Assembly: GCA_963698775.1 (NCBI GenBank)
Contig: CAVOSE010000041.1
Coordinates: forward strand, 1-64,000
Reading direction: 5' to 3'
Source of the DNA: Thiohalocapsa sp963698775
GTDB lineage: Bacteria > Pseudomonadota > Gammaproteobacteria > Chromatiales > Chromatiaceae
DNA: 64,000 bases
Part shown: piece by piece, positions 25,844 to 33,827 of the stretch
Numbering within the stretch: position 1 is the stretch's first letter
How the letters are laid out: each line of letters opens with the position of its first letter
Position numbers and translations under genes: made by a program
Notes under the pieces: model-generated
What the model was told of the DNA's origin: nothing
Database searches by the model: none
The model's input: the letters and a program-made list of their open reading frames with translations, nothing else

Positions 25844-25956
25844 GCAGGCGCGACCTCGGCGAATCTATGCGGCGGTAGCGCCATGTCGGCTGACCATGGC
25901 GCCGGGTAAAGCGCGGACATCGGTGCCGATGAGCGAGTTTCAAAGCCCGCGCGGCG

Positions 25957-26559
25957 CTAGTTGGTCAGGAAGCCGGCATTGTCCGTCTGCGGGACGCGAC
26001 CGCTTTTGAGCATACGCACTTGGTCCTTACGGTCGCGGGGCTTGAACAGCCGCGGCACGCAGAGGTAGTGCCGCCACAACTCAAAGCGAAAGCGGTCGCG
26101 ACCGCGCTCGTCTATCTCGATCCATTGCTCGGCGTTGCTGGTGGGTGAGAAGCGCGCGCCGCTGCCGTAGGCATAGGTCTTGTACTTGCCCTTCGGCGTG
26201 CAGCGCAGGCCCTCGTAGCTGATGTTGCGGGCGCCGCTGGTGGATTCCGTCACTAGGGTGTAGCGGACCACATCGTCGCTGCCGGTGGCGAGGCTGCGGG
26301 TGTCGATGGCATGGCGGAATTCGTCCGCGGGGCCGTCGATCTTGATCTCGACCAGGTCCGCATCCCGCGGCCAAGCGGGCAGGCGCACGGCCTGTTCCTG
26401 CCATTTCCTGCCGTCCCTGACGCTGCTCGGTGCGTCCATCTCGGGGTCGTTGACGAACGGTGTTTCGGCGCGCGCCGGAGCGCTCGGCAGGGCGAGCATG
26501 GCACAGAGTACTGCAGTGAGGGCCGCGTGCGCGGCGTATTGCGTCGGGGCGTGGAGCAT
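25957..26559 (-). CDS. CNP1-like exported protein
   Basis: From the ATG at 26559 the product is 200 residues with a signal peptide ending ALPSAPARA before ETPFVNDPE. The frame stays open to 26625 but the extra residues precede the signal and look spurious. The mature part (WQEQAVRLPAWPRDADLVEI, ISYEGLRCTPKGKYKTYAYG, and a WRHYLCVPR end) is the CNP1-like (DUF) family seen in beta- and gammaproteobacteria. Probably periplasmic; two conserved cysteines (LRCTP and YLCVP) could form a disulfide. Function unknown. Confidence 0.8.
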   Translation of the reverse strand: MLHAPTQYAAHAALTAVLCAMLALPSAPARAETPFVNDPEMDAPSSVRDGRKWQEQAVRLPAWPRDADLVEIKIDGPADEFRHAIDTRSLATGSDDVVRYTLVTESTSGARNISYEGLRCTPKGKYKTYAYGSGARFSPTSNAEQWIEIDERGRDRFRFELWRHYLCVPRLFKPRDRKDQVRMLKSGRVPQTDNAGFLTN

Positions 26560-26695
26560 AATGGCTAAGGGTCTGTCGAAGCGAAGAAACCGACGCAGAG
26601 CATAGCAAAAGCCGTTTGCGGCCACAGCCGACCGGCGCCCCGCGTGCTAGCATCGCCGACTCGCTTTTTTACGCCTCCACAACATTGAGGAGCCC

Positions 26696-27235
26696 ATGAA
26701 CCATATCCGCAGTTATCAGGGCCTGGAACCGCGCATCGCCGCGGACGCCTATGTCGACGAAAACGCCGTGGTGATCGGCAACGTCGAGGTCGGCCAGCAG
26801 GCGTCGATCTGGCCCATGGCGGTGGTCCGCGGCGATATCCACCGCATCCATATCGGTGCCGGCACCAACATTCAGGACGGCACTGTGCTGCATGTCTCCC
26901 ACGACAGTCGATTTCTTCCGGGTGGGGCGCCGACCATCCTGCATGAGCGCGTCACGGTCGGTCACCAGGCCATGCTGCACGGCTGTGAAATCCATCACCA
27001 CTGCCTGGTGGGCATTGGTGCGCGCGTACTGGATCGTGCCGTGCTGAAGCCGCGGGTGATGCTGGCCGCTGGTGCCGTGGTGCCGCCCGGTAAGGTGCTT
27101 GAGGGTGGTTATCTGTACGTCGGTGCGCCGGCCAAGCGCACGCGCGTCCTGACTGACCTGGAGCTCGAATACCTGGATTACGCGGCGAAGCACTACATCG
27201 ACCTTGCGGTTAGCCATCGCGCGACGGCGGCCTGA
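26696..27235 (+). CDS. Gamma-class carbonic anhydrase family protein
   Basis: A 179-residue left-handed beta-helix protein built of hexapeptide repeats (VVIGNVEVGQQASIW, HIGAGTNIQDGTVL). The zinc-site histidines are present: one at 66 or 69 (LHVSHD), H90 (VGHQA) and H95 (LHGCEIHHH). Family members such as YrdA and CaiE relatives often lack strong CO2 hydration activity, so the reaction is uncertain. The ATG at 26696 has GAGG upstream. It is divergent from the CNP1-like gene, with 136 bp between. Confidence 0.9.
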   Translation: MNHIRSYQGLEPRIAADAYVDENAVVIGNVEVGQQASIWPMAVVRGDIHRIHIGAGTNIQDGTVLHVSHDSRFLPGGAPTILHERVTVGHQAMLHGCEIHHHCLVGIGARVLDRAVLKPRVMLAAGAVVPPGKVLEGGYLYVGAPAKRTRVLTDLELEYLDYAAKHYIDLAVSHRATAA

Positions 27236-27377
27236 GGGGCATACCGCCAACCACCCGAGGTCGGCGTCGGTTGCCGCCCACGCGGCCGCCGATGCCATGC
27301 GATCCGTCATGGCCGGGGCTTGCGGTGGTCATGCAGTCTGCGGTGCTGATGCCGAGCACCAGGTTGGAGGGACGTCT

Positions 27378-28049
27378 ATGACGACGAGGCGGCTACTGCC
27401 GATTGCGGCCATCGCCGTGCTATCCGTGTTGTTGGTTTGGCTGGTCTGGTTCTGGCAGCCGAGCCGGCCGGCCGACACCCCGCTGCATCGTCAGCTCGGG
27501 CTGGCGGCGAAGCCGACAGGTGGCGACTTTACGCTGCAGTCGTGGCGGGGGTCCGTCAGCCTGGCCGACCTGCGGGGCAAAGTGGTGCTGATCTACTTCG
27601 GCTACACTTGGTGCCCGGACATCTGCCCGACCAATCTTGCCATCATCGGGTTGGCCCTGAAGCAACTCACGCCTGTCGAGCGCGAAGGGGTGCAGGTGCT
27701 ATTCGTCAGTGTCGACCCGGAGCGCGATGGGGTGGAACGCCTGAAGCAGTTCGCCGAGTATTTCGACCCGGCCATTCTCGGTATCACCGGCAGCGAGCAG
27801 GAAGTCGCCGACGCCGCCCGCCTTTATGGCGCCGCCTATCAGCGCTCCGAGCAGGTAGACTCCGCCATGGGCTACATGGTGGATCACTCTTCCTACACCT
27901 ATGTGGTCAATCAGGACGGTCGCTTAGTCGAGACGCTGGGGCATGCGACGCCGGCGGAGCGCATCGTGGAGCTGATTCGCGGTTTGCAGCAGGGCGAACA
28001 GCCCGCCCCGGCGGCTCCTGTCGAGAAGTCATCATCACGAGGAAACTAA
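27378..28049 (+). CDS. SCO1/SenC family copper-binding protein
   Basis: A 223-residue membrane-anchored thioredoxin-fold protein. One N-terminal helix (LLPIAAIAVLSVLLVWLVWFW) precedes the Sco domain. Copper ligands are visible: the CxxxC in YTWCPDICPTN and the distal histidine in VDHSSYTYVV. SCO proteins deliver copper to the CuA site of cytochrome oxidase on the periplasmic side. The ATG at 27378 follows GGAGGG at about 8 bp; the frame extending to 27204 upstream is not used. A PCuAC chaperone gene follows after 5 bp. Confidence 0.93.
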   Translation: MTTRRLLPIAAIAVLSVLLVWLVWFWQPSRPADTPLHRQLGLAAKPTGGDFTLQSWRGSVSLADLRGKVVLIYFGYTWCPDICPTNLAIIGLALKQLTPVEREGVQVLFVSVDPERDGVERLKQFAEYFDPAILGITGSEQEVADAARLYGAAYQRSEQVDSAMGYMVDHSSYTYVVNQDGRLVETLGHATPAERIVELIRGLQQGEQPAPAAPVEKSSSRGN

Positions 28050-28054
28050 CAATC

Positions 28055-28528
28055 ATGTACAAGACTTTGTTGGCGGCCGGCCTTGTCTTCGGCCTTGGTA
28101 CGCAAGCGGCACTGGGCGGCGATGCGGTTATCGTGAACGATCCTTACGCGCGCGCGGTGCCCCCTGGGCAGCCCAACAGTGCCGTATTCATGCAGCTCAG
28201 CAACGCCGGTGCCGCTGATCGCGCGCTGGTGTCCGCGGCAAGCACGGTGTCGGAGGTGGTCGAACTGCATACGCACCGCATGGAAGACGGCATGATGAAG
28301 ATGCGTCGGGTGGATCAGATCGAGCTGCCCGCCGGCGAGGCGGTGACGCTGGCGCCCGGCGGCCTGCATGTGATGCTGATCGGTCTCAAGCAGCAGTTGG
28401 CACCGGGCGATGACGTGCCCTTGACGCTGACGTTGGACGACGGCAGCGAGCTGTCGCTGACGGCGCCGGTACGCGAGGTCATGCCCATGGGGCAAATGCC
28501 GAGCGACCACATGCACGGCGGGCACTGA
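28055..28528 (+). CDS. PCu(A)C family periplasmic copper chaperone
   Basis: A 157-residue protein with a signal peptide (MYKTLLAAGLVFGLGTQAALG). The copper motif HxM...MxxxHxM type is seen as ELHTHRMEDGMMKM and GGLHVMLIGL. The tail is Met/His-rich (PMGQMPSDHMHGGH), an additional likely copper-binding segment. PCuAC works with SCO to load CuA in cytochrome oxidase. Spaced 5 bp after the SCO gene, so certainly one operon. Confidence 0.93.
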   Translation: MYKTLLAAGLVFGLGTQAALGGDAVIVNDPYARAVPPGQPNSAVFMQLSNAGAADRALVSAASTVSEVVELHTHRMEDGMMKMRRVDQIELPAGEAVTLAPGGLHVMLIGLKQQLAPGDDVPLTLTLDDGSELSLTAPVREVMPMGQMPSDHMHGGH

Positions 28529-28796
28529 TCGGCGGTGGGCTGCAAGTTGCCTCGCGAGGCGGATTGCGGGCTCGGAGCTTTGTGGCGCTTTCGTGATCAC
28601 CGCGCGGGCACTCTATGCGGAGCTGGACGCCGCTCAGGCCGCCGAGCTGCTCCGGGCCTCAGCGCCGTGATTGCGAGAGGCGATGCCTCGTCGAGGCGTA
28701 TGCGGTAGCTTGCGTTCTGCGACAGGCCTTGGTCGGCAATGGAACTTCCGGCGTTAAATTTGATCAATTTCCGCAACTGTTCGGCGAGCTTGTTCA
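28529..28796. other. Intergenic region before cytochrome c4
   Basis: No confident gene. A short plus frame beginning GTG near 28593 reads ITARALYAELDAAQAAELL and stops at about 28671; it could be a worn gene end. A minus frame starting at 28799 is AT-rich at first and then Arg/Pro-rich noise. TTTGATCAATTT at 28759-28770 is a partial palindrome. Confidence 0.4.
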
Positions 28797-28826
28797 TTGA
28801 CCAATATCGCCGATTCCTGATATACA
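28797..28826 (+). promoter_or_regulatory. Likely promoter of cytochrome c4
   Basis: TTGACC (28797-28802) and TATACA (28821-28826) are 18 bp apart in an otherwise GC-rich region, about 87 bp before the cytochrome start. Confidence 0.5.
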
Positions 28827-28912
28827 TGAACGGATTTTCAGCCGATTCCGCATACGCCGCTGCCGGCCCGCGGGTCGCATAATCCACCATCGAACAACAA
28901 TCGGAACGCATC

Positions 28913-29566
28913 ATGAAGACATCGTTGATCTCCGGAATTGCCGCCGTGGCCTTGGTCTGTGCCTTCGCCTCCGCTCAGGTCGCCGCCTCCGAGGCTGCAC
29001 ATGCTGGATTCAAGGGCGACCCGGAGAAGGGTAAGGAGAAGGCGGGGCAGATTTGCCAGGCTTGCCACGGTATGGATGGCAATGGCGTCCCCGGCCAGCC
29101 GGTGTGGCCGAAGCTCGCGGGCCAGCACCCGCTCTACACCTACAAGCAGTTGATGAACTTCAAGGCCAACGAGCGCTGGAATGCGCAGATGTCGCCGATG
29201 GCGATGCCGCTAACCGAAGACGACGTGGCCAATCTGGCTGCGTATTACGCCACGCTTGAGCAGAGCACCGGCACCGCTGAGGCTGAACTAGTCGCGCTTG
29301 GCGCGCAGATCTACCGAGCCGGTAACCCAAGCACCGGCGTACCTGCGTGTAGTGGGTGCCATGGCCCGGCCGGGCTTGGTAGCAATCTCGCCAAGTTCCC
29401 GCGCATCTCGGGTCAGCATTCCGAATACACCGACCAGACGCTGAAGCTGTGGCGCTCCGCCGAGCGCGCGAACGACCCCAACGGCATGATGCGCGGCGTT
29501 GCCGCCCGCATGACCGATGCGGAGATCGCCGCGGTTTCTGCCTATGTCGAGGGGCTCAGCCAATAA
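28913..29566 (+). CDS. Cytochrome c4 (diheme, periplasmic)
   Basis: A 217-residue protein with a signal peptide ending near AQVAASEA and two CxxCH heme sites: C48-C51-H52 (CQACH) and C146-C149-H150 (CSGCH). Each is followed by a domain with Met candidates for the axial ligand (SPMAMPL; NDPNGMMRGVA), as in the two-domain cytochrome c4 fold. It carries electrons in the periplasm to terminal oxidases. Monocistronic, with a promoter upstream and a clear terminator 25 bp after the stop. The copper pair next door also serves oxidase assembly. Confidence 0.93.
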   Translation: MKTSLISGIAAVALVCAFASAQVAASEAAHAGFKGDPEKGKEKAGQICQACHGMDGNGVPGQPVWPKLAGQHPLYTYKQLMNFKANERWNAQMSPMAMPLTEDDVANLAAYYATLEQSTGTAEAELVALGAQIYRAGNPSTGVPACSGCHGPAGLGSNLAKFPRISGQHSEYTDQTLKLWRSAERANDPNGMMRGVAARMTDAEIAAVSAYVEGLSQ

Positions 29567-29590
29567 ACGCCGAGCAGCATTTCTCCTCCG

Positions 29591-29614
29591 AGGCGGCCTT
29601 AGGGCCGTCTTTTG
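29591..29614 (+). terminator. Terminator of cytochrome c4
   Basis: AGGCGGCC-TTAG-GGCCGTCT forms a tight hairpin followed by TTTTGCTTTT. Confidence 0.85.
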
Positions 29615-29691
29615 CTTTTCGCCCCAGGGTCGCGACTGGGGTCGTGAACAGCGTTGCCTCACGGCGCGCCGTTCGCCGGGAACCCTCCGCC

Positions 29692-30453
29692 ATGAATCGG
29701 CTGCGCCTGCTGAGTTACAACATCCAGGCGGGTATTCACTCCCGGCGCTACCGGGACTACGTGTCCAATGGCTGGAAGCATCTGCTCCCCCACGACGAGC
29801 GGCAGCGCAATCTGACCAGCATCGGTGCTCTGTTACAGGGTTACGATGTGGTCGGCCTGCAAGAGGTCGACGCCGGCAGCCTGCGCAGCGGTTTTGTCGA
29901 CCAAACGGAATACTTAGCCAACGCTGGCGGCTACCCACACTGGCACAAGCAGGTCAATCGCGAGCTTGGTAGCCTGGCCAAACACAGCAACGGCATCCTC
30001 AGTCGGCTGCGCCCAAGCAGTGTCGTTGAGCACAAGTTGCCCGGTCTTCCCGGTCGCGGTGTACTGCTGGCAGAGTTTCCCACCACCGATGCCGAACCGC
30101 TGGCGGTCGGCGTGCTGCATCTCTCCCTTGGGTGGAGAGCCCGGCGGCGCCAGCTCGACTACCTGGTGGCGATCTCCGAGCAGTATCGGTTCGTCGTGCT
30201 GATGGGCGACTTCAACTGCAGTTGTCGCTCCGCGACCTTGCGTACGGCCATTCGACGCTCCGGGCTCCTGGGCTTGGACTGTGCGCTCAAGACCTTTCCG
30301 AGTTGGAGCCCGCGGCGCAATCTGGACCACATCCTGGTGTCCTCCGCGTTGAGCATCGACAAGGCGCAGGTCGTCGACTATGCGTTGTCCGACCACCTGC
30401 CTTTGAGTATCGAACTCGTTCTGCCCGATGGCGTGCGGGTTGGCAACGCTTGA
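29692..30453 (+). CDS. Endonuclease/exonuclease/phosphatase family protein
   Basis: A 253-residue protein of the DNase I-like EEP fold. Motifs include LLSYNIQAGIHS, VGLQEVDAGS (catalytic Glu), VVLMGDFNCSC (Asp/Asn metal site), NLDHILVSS and the C-terminal LSDHLPLSIEL with the catalytic His. Without a signal peptide it is cytoplasmic. The family covers nucleases and phospholipid or inositol phosphatases, so the substrate cannot be stated. The ATG at 29692 is chosen because the fold begins right after it; upstream frame belongs to the intergenic region. Confidence 0.88.
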   Translation: MNRLRLLSYNIQAGIHSRRYRDYVSNGWKHLLPHDERQRNLTSIGALLQGYDVVGLQEVDAGSLRSGFVDQTEYLANAGGYPHWHKQVNRELGSLAKHSNGILSRLRPSSVVEHKLPGLPGRGVLLAEFPTTDAEPLAVGVLHLSLGWRARRRQLDYLVAISEQYRFVVLMGDFNCSCRSATLRTAIRRSGLLGLDCALKTFPSWSPRRNLDHILVSSALSIDKAQVVDYALSDHLPLSIELVLPDGVRVGNA

Positions 30454-30514
30454 GTCCAAAAGCTGGGCCCAAGGCCTGAGTTCTCGGCCCAAACTCAAGC
30501 AAGTCGGCGCGGGA

Positions 30515-31093
30515 TCAATCCTGGACGTAGAACGAGTGCCAGTCGCCGATACGGAGGCAATGGAGCGATCGCAGCAGGGCGGGGAGCGGCGCACCCTCTC
30601 CTGGAAACACTTCTTCCACTAGGATGAAGCTGCGGCCGAAGCCGCCGTGTTGGCGCCAGTTCCAGCGCCAGCCTGGGGCGCTCTTGGTGCAATGTGGGCA
30701 GTGCAGGATCGGCGGTTGGTCGAGTTGCCAATGCTCGACTTGGCCTCGCCAGGTTGCCAGCGCTTTGGCGCAGGACGGGCAGCGTGGCGGTCGCGTATTG
30801 CGTCCCCTGAGCAAGCGTGGAGCGGCGTGACCGCAGTCCAGTTTGACATGGGCAAACGTCCCCTCTGGCGCGGTAGGGGTGCGATCAAACTGAACTGCGC
30901 AGCCGGTGAAGGCGAGCAGTTGCAGGAAGTGCTCGCCGGTCGCGAAGGCGTTGGGGCGACCAGCCAAGGCCGCGCCGATGAAGCCGATGCTGCGCAGTAG
31001 GTCGGCGACCGACTTGGTGGCGACGACCTGCTCAGGGTCGCTCGGGGTCAGCACCAGCCGACCCGTGTGCAATGGGCGCGAAGCGGTTATCAT
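30515..31093 (-). CDS. Unknown protein with paired CxxC motifs
   Basis: A 192-residue frame I do not recognise. It contains PRCPSCAKALATW and LHCPHCTKSAPGWRW, two CPxC pairs about 32 residues apart that could hold a zinc ribbon, plus an upstream KLDCGHAAPR that may complete a site. The N-terminal half (ATKSVADLLRSIGFIGAALAG, then GEHFLQLLAFTGC) is helical. The sequence is well organised and there is no competing gene on the other strand. It converges on the EEP gene. Zinc binding is inference; no role can be given. Confidence 0.65.
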   Translation of the reverse strand: MITASRPLHTGRLVLTPSDPEQVVATKSVADLLRSIGFIGAALAGRPNAFATGEHFLQLLAFTGCAVQFDRTPTAPEGTFAHVKLDCGHAAPRLLRGRNTRPPRCPSCAKALATWRGQVEHWQLDQPPILHCPHCTKSAPGWRWNWRQHGGFGRSFILVEEVFPGEGAPLPALLRSLHCLRIGDWHSFYVQD

Positions 31094-31324
31094 CTAGGGC
31101 CTCGACTGCGGCGGACGCCGTGAGTCTAGCAGACTTCGTATCGGTGTCCGCGACCGCTTCGCGACACCGGTTAAACGGCCGCCGACACGGCGTCGGGGCC
31201 TAGGTTCGGCAATGACGAGACTGACCATGGGCACATCGGTTACTTTGAGCCTCGCTTTGAACTAAGTCCGCTCCCTCAACTCGACCATCTCTACCTCGGT
31301 CAGCTTCGAGACCCCGCCCGCACC

Positions 31325-33439
31325 ATGACCGACCAGCCTCGCAATCGCCTCGCGACCAGCACCAGCCCCTATCTGAGACAGCATGCCGACAATCCGGTGG
31401 CATGGTGGCCTTGGTGCGACGAGGCGCTGGCGCTGGCCCGGCGGCAGGACAAACCGATTCTGCTGTCCGTGGGCTATTCGGCCTGTCATTGGTGCCACGT
31501 GATGGCCCATGAGTCGTTCGAGGACGCGGCCACGGCTGAGGTGATGAACCGATTGTTCGTCAATATCAAGGTCGATCGCGAGGAACGCCCGGACCTCGAC
31601 AAGATTTACCAAACCGCGCATCAGTTGCTGGCGCAACGCTCTGGCGGATGGCCGCTGACGGTGTTCCTGATGCCGGACGATCTGAGACCGTTTTTCGCCG
31701 GCACCTATTTTCCGCCGCAGCCGCGCCATGGCTTGCCCGCCTTTCGCGAGTTGATCGCCAGTGTCGAGCGCGCCTACCGCGAGCAGGGCGACGCCATCCG
31801 CGAGCAGAATGCCTCGCTGATGGACGCGCTGCGGCAATTGGAGCCTGTTCCCGCAGACGCGATCCCGGACGCCGCACCTCTGGAGGGCGCCCGCCGGCAG
31901 CTCGCCGGTAGCTTCGATGCCGCCAACGGCGGCTTCGGTCGGGCGCCCAAGTTTCCGCACCCGAGTAACCTGGAGTTCCTGCTGCGCCATTGGGCCGCGA
32001 CCGCAGCGCAGGATCAGCGTCAGGGTGATGCCAAGGCCCTGCACATGGCGAGCTTCACACTAGAGCGCATGATTCGGGGCGGCATCAACGATCAGCTGCG
32101 CGGAGGTTTCTGTCGTTACTCGACGGATGATCAATGGATGATCCCGCACTTCGAGAAGATGCTGTACGACAATGGCCCATTGCTGGCGCTCTGCTGCGAT
32201 GCCTGCCAAATCAGCGATCTTGCGGGCGACCAGGCCGAAGATCCGCTCGGGCAGCGCGTGGCCGGCGCTGGACTCTTCCGTGACGCGGCCACGGCCACGG
32301 CGGACTGGGTCATGGCTGAGATGCAATCCCCTGAAGGTGGCTATTACAGCACCCTCGACGCCGATAGCGACGGCGAGGAGGGCAAGTTCTACGCCTGGGA
32401 TCGGGCCGAGATCGAGGCCCTGCTGACCGCGGACGAATATGCACTGACCGCGTCCCTCTATGGCCTGGACCAGACACCCAACTTCGATGCCAAGTGGCAC
32501 CTGCACGGCTACCGCACCCTGGGGGAAGTGGCGGCGGCGCAGGGCTTGTCGTCGCCACACGCAGGTTTGCTACTCGCTGCCGCCAAGGCCAAGCTGCTGG
32601 CCGCAAGGCAGCGGCGCGTGCGACCGGGGCGGGACGAGAAGATTCTGACCTCCTGGAATGCGCTGATGATCAAGGCTATGGCGCGTGCAGCGCGGGTGCT
32701 GGGTCGCGCTGAGTACCTGACCTCCGCCGAGCGTGCGCTGGATTTCATCCATGGCAGACTGTGGCGCGACGGTCGACTGCTGGCCACATGCAAGGACGGC
32801 AACGCACACCTGAATGCCTATCTGGACGACTATGCGTTCCTGCTCGATGCGCTGCTGGAACTCTTGCAGACGCGCTGGCGTCGGTCCGATCTGGATCTGG
32901 CGATTGCGCTGGCGGATGTCCTGTTGGCGCAGTTCTTCGATGCCGAGCAGGGCGGTTTCTTTTTTACCGCCGCAGACCACGAGACCTTGATCCAGCGTCC
33001 CAAGCCCCTGGGCGACGAAGCCATGCCATCCGGCAACGGCATCGCCGCCCATGCGCTGCAAAGGCTCGGTCATCTGCTCGCCGAGCCCCGCTATTTGGAA
33101 GCCGTGCAGGCAACGCTGAGGCTCGCCGCCGAGCCCATGCGCCGCATCCCCTATGCCCACGCCAGCCTGTTGATGGCGCTCGACGAACACCTGTATCCAC
33201 CGGAGACCATCGTCATCCGCGGGCAGGGCGAAGCACTGGTTGCCTGGCAGTCCGCGGCCCAGCGAGGCTATGAGCCGCGCCGGCTGGTGCTGGCCATTCC
33301 ATCCCACGAGTCGGACCTGCCCGGTGCACTAGGCGCCATGGTGCCCGGCGAGGCCACCCGCGCGTATCGCTGTCGTGGAACCCAGTGCGAGCCGCCGGTC
33401 GAAACCATCGAGGCGTTCACGGCAGCGGCACGCCGATGA
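31325..33439 (+). CDS. DUF255 thioredoxin-domain protein (YyaL family)
   Basis: A 704-residue protein. The N-terminal DUF255 thioredoxin-like domain has the signature NRLATSTSPYLRQHADNPV and a CxxC in SACHWCHVMAHESFED. The rest is an alpha/alpha toroid related to N-acylglucosamine 2-epimerases (FGRAPKFPHPSNLEFLLRH, YSTDDQWMIPHFEKMLYDN, YYSTLDADSDGEEGKFYAW). Widespread in bacteria; the human relative is SPATA20. Reaction unknown. Its stop overlaps the slyX start (ATGA), so the two are translationally coupled. Confidence 0.93.
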   Translation: MTDQPRNRLATSTSPYLRQHADNPVAWWPWCDEALALARRQDKPILLSVGYSACHWCHVMAHESFEDAATAEVMNRLFVNIKVDREERPDLDKIYQTAHQLLAQRSGGWPLTVFLMPDDLRPFFAGTYFPPQPRHGLPAFRELIASVERAYREQGDAIREQNASLMDALRQLEPVPADAIPDAAPLEGARRQLAGSFDAANGGFGRAPKFPHPSNLEFLLRHWAATAAQDQRQGDAKALHMASFTLERMIRGGINDQLRGGFCRYSTDDQWMIPHFEKMLYDNGPLLALCCDACQISDLAGDQAEDPLGQRVAGAGLFRDAATATADWVMAEMQSPEGGYYSTLDADSDGEEGKFYAWDRAEIEALLTADEYALTASLYGLDQTPNFDAKWHLHGYRTLGEVAAAQGLSSPHAGLLLAAAKAKLLAARQRRVRPGRDEKILTSWNALMIKAMARAARVLGRAEYLTSAERALDFIHGRLWRDGRLLATCKDGNAHLNAYLDDYAFLLDALLELLQTRWRRSDLDLAIALADVLLAQFFDAEQGGFFFTAADHETLIQRPKPLGDEAMPSGNGIAAHALQRLGHLLAEPRYLEAVQATLRLAAEPMRRIPYAHASLLMALDEHLYPPETIVIRGQGEALVAWQSAAQRGYEPRRLVLAIPSHESDLPGALGAMVPGEATRAYRCRGTQCEPPVETIEAFTAAARR

Positions 33440-33678
33440 GTGCGCCGAGTGGCCCGGATACGGCCGAGTCAATGCACTTGCACGATGTCATCGCAGACCT
33501 TCAGATGCGACTGACGTACCAAGAAGACGAAATCCAGCACCTGAACCGCGTACTGGAGGGCCAGCGCACGACGCTGGATCGGCAGGCTTTGCAGATCGAG
33601 CAGCTTCGGCGACTGGTCCTGTCGCTGTCCGAAGGTCTGCGCGAGCAGGTGTCCGACGGCCCACCGCCACATTATTGA
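33436..33678 (+). CDS. slyX: SlyX family protein
   Basis: An 80-residue protein consisting of a coiled-coil: LQMRLTYQEDEIQHLNRVLEGQ followed by LDRQALQIEQLRRLV and a short polar tail ending PPPHY. The closing PPPHY matches the family's usual PPHY end. Function is unknown. The ATG at 33436 overlaps the preceding stop by four bases; a longer frame from 33385 lies inside the upstream gene and is rejected. Confidence 0.92.
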   Translation: MSAPSGPDTAESMHLHDVIADLQMRLTYQEDEIQHLNRVLEGQRTTLDRQALQIEQLRRLVLSLSEGLREQVSDGPPPHY

Positions 33679-33827
33679 TCCAGGTCGATGCGTGGAGCAG
33701 GCTTCCGGCGGGCTCCGGCACGGAGCGACTGGATACCACCGCAACGCGCATGCGTTGGGTTTGCCGTGACTGGTTTCTGGCTTGGGTTTCCGCGATCATG
33801 CGCTGTCGACATCAGCAACGAGGCCGA

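Noticed and set aside
28597..28914. Minus-strand frame of 105 codons before cytochrome c4
   Set aside because: It covers the promoter of cytochrome c4 and turns into Arg/Pro-rich noise; no family resemblance.
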